Positions 1-7,314 of a DNA stretch of 33,140 nucleotides are shown here, in pieces (within the stretch, counting starts at the first letter, position 1; each line of letters starts with the position of its first letter). The notes under the pieces are model-generated. The model ran no database searches, was not told where the DNA came from, and saw only the letters and a program-made list of their open reading frames with translations. This DNA comes from an uncultured Eudoraea sp. (GTDB taxonomy: Bacteria > Bacteroidota > Bacteroidia > Flavobacteriales > Flavobacteriaceae): NCBI RefSeq assembly GCF_947260015.1, contig NZ_CAMYOM010000023.1, positions 1 to 33,140 on the forward strand, written 5' to 3'. A program made the position numbers and the translations under genes.

Positions 1-7
1 GTTGAGT

Positions 8-2455
8 CTAATTTACCCTTCTTTTTTCTTCTTCGGCTCCGGTCTTTCTTTCACGAGCAGATTTAAGTTTACGATTTCCAAAACTTCTGGAATAAGTGAC
101 TATAAAAGTTCGGTTAAAGAAATCAACAATATTTATGGTATTCAGATTTTGCTCAGGAATGTCGCTTATTATGGTCCATTTTGCTGAATCTAACAGATCA
201 TTAATTTTGAATCCCAGGGTACCCCCTTTCTCACCAAACTTCTTTTGAATTCCAATATTTATACTATAAAATTCATCCAGAACGGCGGTACCTAAGGCAC
301 CGCCAATGGATGGGCTGTTGTAGTTTATGTTGATTTCTGAGCTAACATTTTTCGCCAAGGTGAACGCCTGTGTACTGTTAATATTGAATGTATTTTGTTC
401 CAGGGAAAATAGAGTTCCTTCAGTAGTATTGGTAATTTTTGTGTTCAAATAGATAAAGTTGTTTTGCATTTTCCACCAATGGGTAATTGTTATTGGCCAA
501 CCCAATGTAAGCGAAAAGATTTTTGTTTGATCTAAATTGGCTGCTCCAAAAATCAATCTTTCATTTTCCTCATCAAATTGTGATTGAAACCTTGAAATGG
601 TTCCATCCTCAACCGAATATTGTGCAGAAAGTATGGTAGAACGATAATTGAAATCAAATTTAACCGAGTTGGCAATAGCGGGTTGAACAGCCGGATTCCC
701 GGCAAAAAAAGTGTTAGGGTCAATGAAAATAACAAAAGGGGCCATATCATTAAAGCTAGGTCTTGTAATACGCCTTGAATAAGAAAAATTAAGACCCAGG
801 GTGTCGTTGAACTTATGGGATAAATATGCGGTAGGGAAAAATTCACCAAAAACCCTATCAACAACTTTACCCTGTTTTTCGGAATTCAGCTGGGAATCGG
901 TATGTTCGTATCGCAGCCCTAATTTAAGACTGGTCTTATCGTTGAAACTATAATCCATGCTGACATAAGCTGCAAGTATCTGTTCTTTTAGTTCGCTAAA
1001 ATCAGTAAGGGTAGCATCTTCAACAAAATCTTCGCCTTGAAACGTACCTATGACAACATCATTTTCAAAATCGCTGATACCAACTTTAATTCCGGCATCT
1101 AATTTTATGTTTTCGTTTATCCGGGTACTATAATCGGTTTTTCCTACGATTATGTTGATGGGCGTTAATTTATCACCAGTAGTCCGCTCCTCCCTTAAAA
1201 AGTTGTTACTCCCATCGAAAAAACTGTTCGTATATCTCGTTGGATTTTGGATATCATAGTTTAGATAATCAAAGTCAAAACTTAAGAACTGATCATCTTT
1301 AAAATTGTGTTTAAAGTTAAAGTTAGAACCAAAATTTTCCAGTTGGTTTATCTCCGTATTTAGTAGTTCAACAAAAGATTCTGGTATACCGTCTATCGTC
1401 TCTTGGCTATTATTCACAGCATCCATGCTAAATTTGTTGTCGTTATACCAAAAAAGTAACCCAATTACCGTTTTGTCGGATACTTGATAATCCATACCTA
1501 AGCGCATATTGTGATTACGTCGAATAGGATCCCTGTTGGAGATGGTTCTCAGGTTATTGACGTTTCCGTTTTCATTGACAAAAGTTCTATCAAAATCAAA
1601 AATTTGCCCTTGGGTGTTTCTTAAAAAAGAGTAGTACCCAAAAAGATTTAATCTGTTTTTTCTATAGTTAAAGCTGATATTATCAGAAGTTGTATTGCCG
1701 TTCCCAACTCCAAAAGACAATGAATATGAGCCATTAAATCCGGCATCGATTTGTTCTTTCAGCACTATATTTATAAAACCCGCATTTCCCTCGGCACTAA
1801 ATTTGGCAGGAGGTGTTGTGATAAGTTCTATGGTTTCGATATTGTTGGCGCTCATGCCTTCCAGCATCTGTACTAAACTTGATATGGGCATATAGCTTTG
1901 TTTGCCGTTGATCATTACAAAGACACCACTTTTTCCAACAAGAGAAATAGTATTGTTCTGCCTGTCTACAATAACACCAGGCGATCGTTCAAGAATTTCC
2001 AGCGCCGAGGATCCATCAGAGAGTATACTACTCGCCACATTGATAACCATTCTATCAATTTTTTGAACATATAGGATTTTCTTTGATACTACCACAACTT
2101 CATCCAGTTCAACTCCTTCAGAGAGTAAAATAGTTGGCAGTATTATTTTTGAACTTCCATTAATACTCAAAGGACTACTGTAGGTGGGTTTAAACCCCAT
2201 CAGACTTACTGATACGATATACTGTCCCTGCGAAATGCCCTCAAATGAAAACTGACCATTATCTTCTGTAATTGTTCCTTTGACCAATGTGGAATCACTG
2301 GCTTTAAGCAACAATATATTTGCAAAAGGTAATGGTGCTCCCGCATCATCTTGAATAAGTCCCTTAATACTGTTTTGGGCATAGGCAATTTGTGTTATAA
2401 ATACCAATATGGCAATGAGGTATGATCGATTAAAACATAAAGTTATTTGGATCAT
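8..2455 (-). CDS. Outer-membrane beta-barrel family protein (TonB-receptor-like, OMP_b-brl_3 type)
   Basis: An 815-residue exported protein. Residues 1-27 form a signal peptide ending in A-Y-A-Q. Residues about 28-110 form a carboxypeptidase-regulatory-like domain (KGLIQDDAGAPLPFANILL). A plug-like region with the motif LEILERSPGV follows at about 150-240, and the rest is alternating aromatic/polar strands typical of a large barrel. In Bacteroidota this family resembles TonB-dependent receptors but lacks an adjacent SusD partner, and its substrate is usually unknown. No SusD or regulator gene lies beside it here. The C-terminal tail is unusually charged (RERKTGAEEEKRR) and lacks the usual terminal aromatic residue, so the last strand probably ends at ...IVTYSRSFG. 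It is complete in the window, ending 7 nt from the edge. Family assignment is firm; transport function is inferred. Confidence 0.88.
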   Translation of the reverse strand: MIQITLCFNRSYLIAILVFITQIAYAQNSIKGLIQDDAGAPLPFANILLLKASDSTLVKGTITEDNGQFSFEGISQGQYIVSVSLMGFKPTYSSPLSINGSSKIILPTILLSEGVELDEVVVVSKKILYVQKIDRMVINVASSILSDGSSALEILERSPGVIVDRQNNTISLVGKSGVFVMINGKQSYMPISSLVQMLEGMSANNIETIELITTPPAKFSAEGNAGFINIVLKEQIDAGFNGSYSLSFGVGNGNTTSDNISFNYRKNRLNLFGYYSFLRNTQGQIFDFDRTFVNENGNVNNLRTISNRDPIRRNHNMRLGMDYQVSDKTVIGLLFWYNDNKFSMDAVNNSQETIDGIPESFVELLNTEINQLENFGSNFNFKHNFKDDQFLSFDFDYLNYDIQNPTRYTNSFFDGSNNFLREERTTGDKLTPINIIVGKTDYSTRINENIKLDAGIKVGISDFENDVVIGTFQGEDFVEDATLTDFSELKEQILAAYVSMDYSFNDKTSLKLGLRYEHTDSQLNSEKQGKVVDRVFGEFFPTAYLSHKFNDTLGLNFSYSRRITRPSFNDMAPFVIFIDPNTFFAGNPAVQPAIANSVKFDFNYRSTILSAQYSVEDGTISRFQSQFDEENERLIFGAANLDQTKIFSLTLGWPITITHWWKMQNNFIYLNTKITNTTEGTLFSLEQNTFNINSTQAFTLAKNVSSEININYNSPSIGGALGTAVLDEFYSINIGIQKKFGEKGGTLGFKINDLLDSAKWTIISDIPEQNLNTINIVDFFNRTFIVTYSRSFGNRKLKSARERKTGAEEEKRRVN

Positions 2456-2978
2456 TCTTTGTATAGGTTGCTTTGGATATTTCAGGTTTTTGCTTCCTAA
2501 AGGACATTCAGGGCAAAAACAACTGCCTTTACTTAATTGTAAAGTATATTAAAGATAGATAATTTGTCCATAGATATTTTTTCTTCTAAGGTGCAGCAAA
2601 GGGCTATATTAACGAAATCGCCGGAAAGAGAATATTTAAATATGAGGATACCTCAGATGGATACCGTTATGTTCCGAAGGGGATTTGATTCTAATTTTAT
2701 ATCATAGGGAAAGTTCAAAAAAAGGATAACCAAAAGCGTTTTACTCTTCAACTCGGGTGAACTTCCAAATGATAACGCTCAAAATAATTATGAGGTAATG
2801 CTGGGAAATGATCCAGTACACCATGGTTTTAGCGTGATATGGATAACGAAAGTTTCTATATATGAGATTTATCACATTTTCTAAGGCCTCTTTTATCTAA
2901 TTTTGGTTGTAATTGGATATAGAACAAGTACCTAGCGAGAAAAATCTTTCTGTTACCAAATATTAAAAATACGTATTC
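2456..2978. other. 523-bp intergenic region with possible decayed coding fragments
   Basis: No intact gene is visible. Two open stretches on the + strand look protein-like but lack usable starts: 2590-2688 (32 codons, containing KGYINEIAGKRIFKYED) and 2708-2884 (58 codons in a different frame, containing SGELPNDNAQNNYEV). They could be remnants of one frameshifted gene, but I recognise no family. A 6-bp inverted repeat (CTTTAC/GTAAAG) lies near 2527-2545. The asnA promoter candidate is at the right end. Confidence 0.3.
2898..2905 (+). promoter_or_regulatory. Candidate -7 promoter element of asnA
   Basis: TAATTTTG matches the Bacteroidota -7 consensus TAnnTTTG. It lies about 75 nt before the asnA ATG. 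I see no good TTTG at the -33 position, so this is a half-supported promoter. Confidence 0.35.
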
Positions 2979-4106
2979 ATGCAAGAAAAAAGATCAGATT
3001 TAGCCGGACCCGGAATAAGTACCTATGAAGAAGTAAGCAAAATTCTTCCTGATAACTACAAGGCAGTATTACCACCTTTAAAGAGGATGGAAGCTCTGTA
3101 TCTAATCAAAGACTACATAGAAAAAGGTTTGGCAGAGGCCTTAAATCTGCAAATGGTTCAGGTGCCATTAATCGTAAGAAAGGATAGTGGTGTTAATGAT
3201 TATCTGGACCGTGACGGCTCTCGCACTCCTGTGGAGTTTCCGGCAGGGCTGGGATTACCTAAACGAATAGAGGCACAGGTTGTACAGGCGGCAACCAAAT
3301 GGAAACGCATGGCTTTGGCACAATTTGATTGTGCAGTTGGCCAAGGCATCAATACGGATATGAGAGCTATAAGAAAGGATTATTTTCTTGATCATGACCA
3401 CTCTGCATATGTCGATCAATGGGATTGGGAAAAGCGCATCTCTGAAGAAGACAGGACCCTAGATTATCTAAAAGATACTGTTAGAAAGATCTGGAAGGTA
3501 ATTAGAGACGCCGGTGTTATGGCCAAAACGCATTTTCCGGAATTAGGCGATCCAAAATATCCCGATTTCCCGGAAGAACTCAAATTCATTCATGCAGAAG
3601 AGATCCTGGCCATGTATCCTGATCTGCCGCGAAAGCAAAGAGAAAACAAGCTTCTGGAAACATATCCTGCCGTATTTATCATTGGCATTGGTTCAGTACT
3701 AAAAGATGGCTATCCCCACGAGATGCGTGCAGCTGACTACGATGACTGGATTACGCCATCCACAACAATAAATGGCGAACAGATGTACGGACTAAATGGC
3801 GACATCCTGGTGTATAATCCGGTAACCAAAAGACGGCATGAGTTGAGTTCAATGGGGGTGCGGGTTACCAAAGACACTTTGAAAGCCCAATTGGAACTCT
3901 CTGAGCAGACAGATTTTCTTAAACTTCCTTACCATCGGGCTATTTTGAATGATGAAATTCCATTGAGTATCGGCGGTGGAATTGGTCAGTCAAGAACGTA
4001 TATGTACCTTTTAAGAACCGCGCATCTGGGTGAAGTAACGGTTTCTATCTGGCCTGATGAATTGAAAGCGATTTGTGCCAAAAAAAATATTCATGTTTTA
4101 GAATAA
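2979..4106 (+). CDS. asnA: Aspartate--ammonia ligase (asparagine synthetase A)
   Basis: A cytoplasmic class-II tRNA-synthetase-like enzyme that makes asparagine from aspartate, ammonia and ATP. Family motifs recognisable against E. coli AsnA are YVDQWDWE (about 139-146), the AADYDDWITPS block (about 251-261), LNGDILVYNP, ELSSMGVRV and the C-terminal GGGIGQSR (about 333-340) followed by a W-P. At 375 residues it is about 45 longer than the E. coli protein, mainly from an N-terminal extension that includes KILPDNYKAVLPPLKRM. This extension is, as I recall, usual in Bacteroidota homologues. The ATG at 2979 is the only start that keeps it. The gene stands alone, with a candidate -7 box about 75 nt upstream. 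Confidence 0.95.
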   Translation: MQEKRSDLAGPGISTYEEVSKILPDNYKAVLPPLKRMEALYLIKDYIEKGLAEALNLQMVQVPLIVRKDSGVNDYLDRDGSRTPVEFPAGLGLPKRIEAQVVQAATKWKRMALAQFDCAVGQGINTDMRAIRKDYFLDHDHSAYVDQWDWEKRISEEDRTLDYLKDTVRKIWKVIRDAGVMAKTHFPELGDPKYPDFPEELKFIHAEEILAMYPDLPRKQRENKLLETYPAVFIIGIGSVLKDGYPHEMRAADYDDWITPSTTINGEQMYGLNGDILVYNPVTKRRHELSSMGVRVTKDTLKAQLELSEQTDFLKLPYHRAILNDEIPLSIGGGIGQSRTYMYLLRTAHLGEVTVSIWPDELKAICAKKNIHVLE

Positions 4107-4407
4107 GCGGGGATATTTAACAGGGAACGATTCCGCAATTCTGACTTACTGTCTTGCCTGCATGGCAGTTAGCTCATTAATTAGGCGGTCTCATCGTGCT
4201 GCACTGCGAGCACCCGGAAGGTGTGTAAACCGGCAGGTAGAAATTTTTGCCTTATTTTCCCAAAGTTCAAATAAGGGATTACCTCTTATACTATTAACAT
4301 AAGTGCATATATCAGCTAATGGGAATAATGCTCTTTATCCCTTATATTTGAGATATAAAGCGAATAAATCGCTTTACTCAATTGTTGTACATAGTTTAAT
4401 CCCAATC
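4107..4407. other. 301-bp intergenic region before the ankyrin gene
   Basis: It has no RNA gene that I can recognise. It holds a small palindrome CTGCATGGCAG near 4168, a direct repeat copy at 4262-4274, and a perfect 8-bp hairpin TAAAGCGA/TCGCTTTA at 4356-4376 (5-nt loop) just ahead of the chosen start of the next gene. An open reading frame continues upstream to 4303, but its predicted residues do not look like a signal peptide. Confidence 0.4.
4262..4274 (+). repeat. Direct repeat copy 1 (AAAGTTCAAATAA)
   Basis: The same 13 bases recur at 4914-4926 and 16196-16208. This copy and the second one bracket the ankyrin gene in the same orientation. Confidence 0.4.
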
Positions 4408-4914
4408 ATGAATTCACGTATAAAACAACTGATTTTAATAACGTTAATTTCACTAATAGGAATCGCATCTTATGGGCAAGAATTAACGAATGAAATCGCG
4501 TGGACTATAAAGTATGGCCGAACTGAAAATTTGAAACATTTAATTACTGTGGACCGCATCGATGAATGTGTGGGAGTAGGAGACAGCAAAAAATATAATT
4601 ATTTGGCAATAAGCATCAAGTTAAAATCGATGAAATCCTTACGCTATTTTGTTGAAAACGGAGCCGATATCGAGGGCGTTTGTGCGGATAAAACACCCTT
4701 GATGTATGCGGCAAAATACGGGCAATTGGAAATGGTCCGATATCTGGTGCAAAAGGGCGCTGATCTCAGTGCGACCTACAAAGGCAAAACCACATTAAGT
4801 TTCGCAAGACAATTTCATCAGCGTGACATCATAAAGTACTTAATAGAACATAAAAAGACATTAAAAACGATGCAGAACGACGGCTATAATGAAAAGCCCC
4901 AGTCTAGTTCTTGA
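4408..4914 (+). CDS. Secreted ankyrin-repeat protein
   Basis: A 168-residue protein with a signal peptide (MNSRIKQLILIT...ASYG, cut after about residue 24) followed by three to four ankyrin repeats. The clearest is DKTPLMYAAKYGQLEMVRYL then VQKGADLSATYKGKT (about 92-126); a weaker one precedes it (NYLAISIKLKSMKSLRYF) and one follows (TTLSFARQFHQRDIIKYL). Ankyrin repeats bind other proteins, so the partner is unknown. I chose the ATG at 4408 rather than the upstream 4303 because it places a proper signal sequence at the N-terminus; the 35 residues in between are low-quality sequence. The gene is convergent with the minus-strand operon ending at 4995 and is bracketed by direct repeats. Confidence 0.75.
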   Translation: MNSRIKQLILITLISLIGIASYGQELTNEIAWTIKYGRTENLKHLITVDRIDECVGVGDSKKYNYLAISIKLKSMKSLRYFVENGADIEGVCADKTPLMYAAKYGQLEMVRYLVQKGADLSATYKGKTTLSFARQFHQRDIIKYLIEHKKTLKTMQNDGYNEKPQSSS

Positions 4915-4930
4915 AAGTTCAAATAAACGA
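4914..4930 (+). repeat. Direct repeat copy 2 (AAAGTTCAAATAAACGA)
   Basis: The 17 bases are identical to 16196-16212, and the first 13 also match 4262-4274. The repeat begins on the last base of the ankyrin stop codon. Confidence 0.4.
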
Positions 4931-4994
4931 TCTTATTACTATTCATTCCATGTTTTACCCACCCTCTCAAAAAATGGAATATCAACTTTTAAAG

Positions 4995-5705
4995 TTACAG
5001 GTCCGTTACCAGGGAAACCTTGGGATGTTTCCATAATATACTTGCAGGCAAATTAGGGGTGATAACCTTTTTGAGCCATTCAGAATAAGTAGCTGTTTTT
5101 CCGGTTCCGGTTACAATAAATAAAATTTCTTTTGCTTGCAGGATCGATTTAATTCCCATAGTTATTCCATATTCAGGGGGTGTTTTTTCCGAGCTAATCA
5201 TCTTATGTTTTTGGGTAGATTGTGCCAATTTGGAAACATAACATTCATCAGGAGGCCAATTTTCGGCCGGCTCTATAAAACCCAAATGACCATTTTTTCC
5301 CATTCCTAAAATGAGGATGTCCAGGGGACCTTTCATCTCAAGTTCTTTTTGCATAGCACATGCCGCCTCCTCTGCCTGCATTTTACTGTCAGGGAGCGTT
5401 AAATCGGGAGAAAAGTAATGCGCTCTTTCCACAGCTATTCCCCAGGGGATTCTCACCTCTTTTTCAATGTAACTCATACAACTATGGTGATATTCGGATA
5501 ATCCAACCCATTCATCCAATTGAAACAATGAAAGCGATTTGGTATGCAGGTTTTGGGCCTTTGTGATATAGCTATACATTCCTAATGCAGAATTTCCGGT
5601 GGCAATACTTATCTTGCTTAATGGGTTTTTTCTGATCCTCCCGATTAACCAGTCAGCAGCCGTTTTGCTTAATTCCTGATAGTCTTTACACTGATTTATT
5701 GTCAT
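4995..5705 (-). CDS. NagB/AgaI-family aminosugar-phosphate isomerase/deaminase-like protein
   Basis: A 236-residue cytoplasmic protein of the glucosamine-6-phosphate deaminase / 6-phosphogluconolactonase superfamily. Visible motifs are SIATGNSALG (phosphate loop, 33-42), QLDEWVGL (62-69, matching the NagB D-E-Y-V-G-L site) and GMGKNGHLGFIEP (134-146) with His140 and Glu145. E. coli NagB has Asp-Gly-His at this site, whereas this protein has Asn138-Gly-His. From memory, Asn there and the DEWVG...SC spacing fit the AgaI (galactosamine-6-phosphate) branch better. It is the last gene of a four-gene operon. The ATG at 5705 shares one base with the upstream stop (TAATG), so translation is probably coupled; a start 9 nt further upstream is possible. 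The substrate in this pathway is unknown. Confidence 0.8.
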   Translation of the reverse strand: MTINQCKDYQELSKTAADWLIGRIRKNPLSKISIATGNSALGMYSYITKAQNLHTKSLSLFQLDEWVGLSEYHHSCMSYIEKEVRIPWGIAVERAHYFSPDLTLPDSKMQAEEAACAMQKELEMKGPLDILILGMGKNGHLGFIEPAENWPPDECYVSKLAQSTQKHKMISSEKTPPEYGITMGIKSILQAKEILFIVTGTGKTATYSEWLKKVITPNLPASILWKHPKVSLVTDL

Positions 5706-6235
5706 TAATACCAAGCTATTTCACCATTGTAAGGAACACAGCCTTTGTAATATCCGGGTATAGGATTGTACCTCAACCCTTCCATGATACCTGGTTTAGA
5801 AGAAAAATACCCCCACTGTGTAAGAGATTTAAGGTCCTTAAAATAATGAGGAATTTTATGGGTTGTGGCAGTTGCTTCCTCGTCTAGTTGCTCAATTACT
5901 TCATATTTCTTTTCTGATGAATAATCTAAAAAGCCATCACCTAATAATTGGTTTAACCCAACCAGGATGCGATCCTTTCTTTCAATTCCATAACAATCTT
6001 CTGCAATGAGTGCGATAAAATGATGAACCTTAGCCTCTTTGGCGCCCGGAGATGCATCTGTTTCAGGTAAAATAATTTCGACAATATCAGCCAGAAGCAA
6101 TTGATATTCTTCGTTAAATAACGTAGGATTGCTGCTATCTTTACATCCTTGTACAAGCCATGAAAAGGGGATAAAACTTCCGGCAGACCACCGGGCTAAT
6201 ATCCCTAAAGCATTTCTGCGATTTATTTTTTCCAT
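5705..6235 (-). CDS. Gluconate 2-dehydrogenase subunit 3 family protein (GMC small subunit)
   Basis: A 176-residue protein with an N-terminal NRRNALG twin-arginine-like motif (R6-R7), a hydrophobic segment and a Cys at 31, which fits Tat export with possible lipidation. The body has the family's signature: LLLADIVEIILPETDASPGAKEA (about 46-68; export-coupled subunits carry this ILPxTD-type segment) and the C-terminal GYFSSKPG...YNPIPGYYKGC. In known systems such as gluconate 2-dehydrogenase and glucoside 3-dehydrogenase, this small subunit escorts the FAD-containing GMC subunit through the Tat pathway. Here it is separated from its GMC partner by one gene, but all three overlap. Its start overlaps the end of the Gfo/Idh gene by 13 nt. 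Confidence 0.85.
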   Translation of the reverse strand: MEKINRRNALGILARWSAGSFIPFSWLVQGCKDSSNPTLFNEEYQLLLADIVEIILPETDASPGAKEAKVHHFIALIAEDCYGIERKDRILVGLNQLLGDGFLDYSSEKKYEVIEQLDEEATATTHKIPHYFKDLKSLTQWGYFSSKPGIMEGLRYNPIPGYYKGCVPYNGEIAWY

Positions 6236-7314
6236 AATACATACGGTTTTTTGGCATCAGTCTTAAAGGGCATCATGATCTTTTTTCCTGCTCCTGCGGA
6301 AGCATATGCAGCGAAAAGAACCTCTAAAACAGCCTTGCCATCCTCCCCTGTAACAAGGGGGGTACGGTCGTTCTTAACACAGTCTACAAAATGGGCCATC
6401 TCCTGTGGAAATCCATAGTTCCACAGTTCTTCATACATGGTAAAACTCCAGCCTTTTGTGTTTCCTGCTTTTTCTACTGCATACTCTATCCCTTTTTCAC
6501 TATAGGTTAGTATGGAATTTCCCTGCAGTACATCGGCATATGCAACCCCTTCACTTCCATGTATTTCAGCTTTATCGTCCATCCCTCCTTTTTTGATCCA
6601 GCTTTCCTCTGCAATTGCGGTTACCCCATTGCTAAATTCTAAAATAAGTACGCTGTTGTCATCTCCAATGGTTTTATCCTGATGTACTGAGGTTTGCATT
6701 TGTGCATAGACCGAAACAATGGAAGCGTTAGGGTTTAACCACCTGAAGAATTGAATGGCATGACATCCCATATCCATCATAACACCGCCCCCCGATTTTT
6801 CGACATCATAAAAATGAGCTGCATGGGGCCCATCGTGCTTTTCAGACTGTTTAAAAAATATTGGAAACCCCAAAGCTCCTTCATCTAAGAGTGCTTTTAA
6901 GCGTACATATTTTGGCGTAAAACAGAGCTCTTCTGCATACATTAGTTTCACCTTATTTTTTTTGCAGGTTTCGATCATCAGGTCTGCTTCCTCCAGGTTT
7001 AAGCAAAGGGGTTTTTCTACCACTACATGCTTTTTAGCTTCTGCTATTTTAACGGCCAGTTCGCAATGCAAATAGTTGGGTGCGCCAAGAATAACCATAT
7101 CAATTTCATCCAGCTCTAAAAAGGCCTCTATATCAGTAAACCAATTAGGGATCTGGTGTTGTTTCGCAAAGGATTTTACATGCGATTCGTTGGGTGATAT
7201 CACTGCCACAATAACCGCATCGGGCACCGTTTTCAGTGCTTCCGCATGAATGTTAGCGATAAATTGAGATCCTATGATACCAATTCCAACTTGTTTGTGT
7301 TGCTTAATTTTCAT
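6223..7314 (-). CDS. Gfo/Idh/MocA-family oxidoreductase
   Basis: A 363-residue NAD(P)-dependent sugar or cyclitol dehydrogenase-type protein. It has an N-terminal Rossmann motif (VGIGIIGSQFIANIH, 9-23), the diagnostic EKP at 100-102 (VVVEKPLCLNLEEAD), and a C-terminal domain with GGGVMMDMGCH (175-185), where Asp181 and His185 correspond to the catalytic region. No signal peptide is present, so it is cytoplasmic. It overlaps the GMC gene by 4 nt (ATGA) and the next gene by 13 nt, strong signs of one transcript with coupled translation. Family members in Bacteroidota oxidise or reduce C3 of sugars in 3-keto-glycoside pathways; a similar role beside a GMC sugar dehydrogenase is plausible but inferred. 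Confidence 0.88.
   Translation of the reverse strand: MKIKQHKQVGIGIIGSQFIANIHAEALKTVPDAVIVAVISPNESHVKSFAKQHQIPNWFTDIEAFLELDEIDMVILGAPNYLHCELAVKIAEAKKHVVVEKPLCLNLEEADLMIETCKKNKVKLMYAEELCFTPKYVRLKALLDEGALGFPIFFKQSEKHDGPHAAHFYDVEKSGGGVMMDMGCHAIQFFRWLNPNASIVSVYAQMQTSVHQDKTIGDDNSVLILEFSNGVTAIAEESWIKKGGMDDKAEIHGSEGVAYADVLQGNSILTYSEKGIEYAVEKAGNTKGWSFTMYEELWNYGFPQEMAHFVDCVKNDRTPLVTGEDGKAVLEVLFAAYASAGAGKKIMMPFKTDAKKPYVLWKK

Noticed and set aside
2-187. Open frame on + at the left edge
   Set aside because: Antisense to the end of the barrel protein gene; no start context or family resemblance.
2979-4106. Functional link of asnA with the fructose-asparagine-like unit
   Set aside because: The two are 18 kb apart and separated by unrelated genes on both strands; there is no shared regulation visible.
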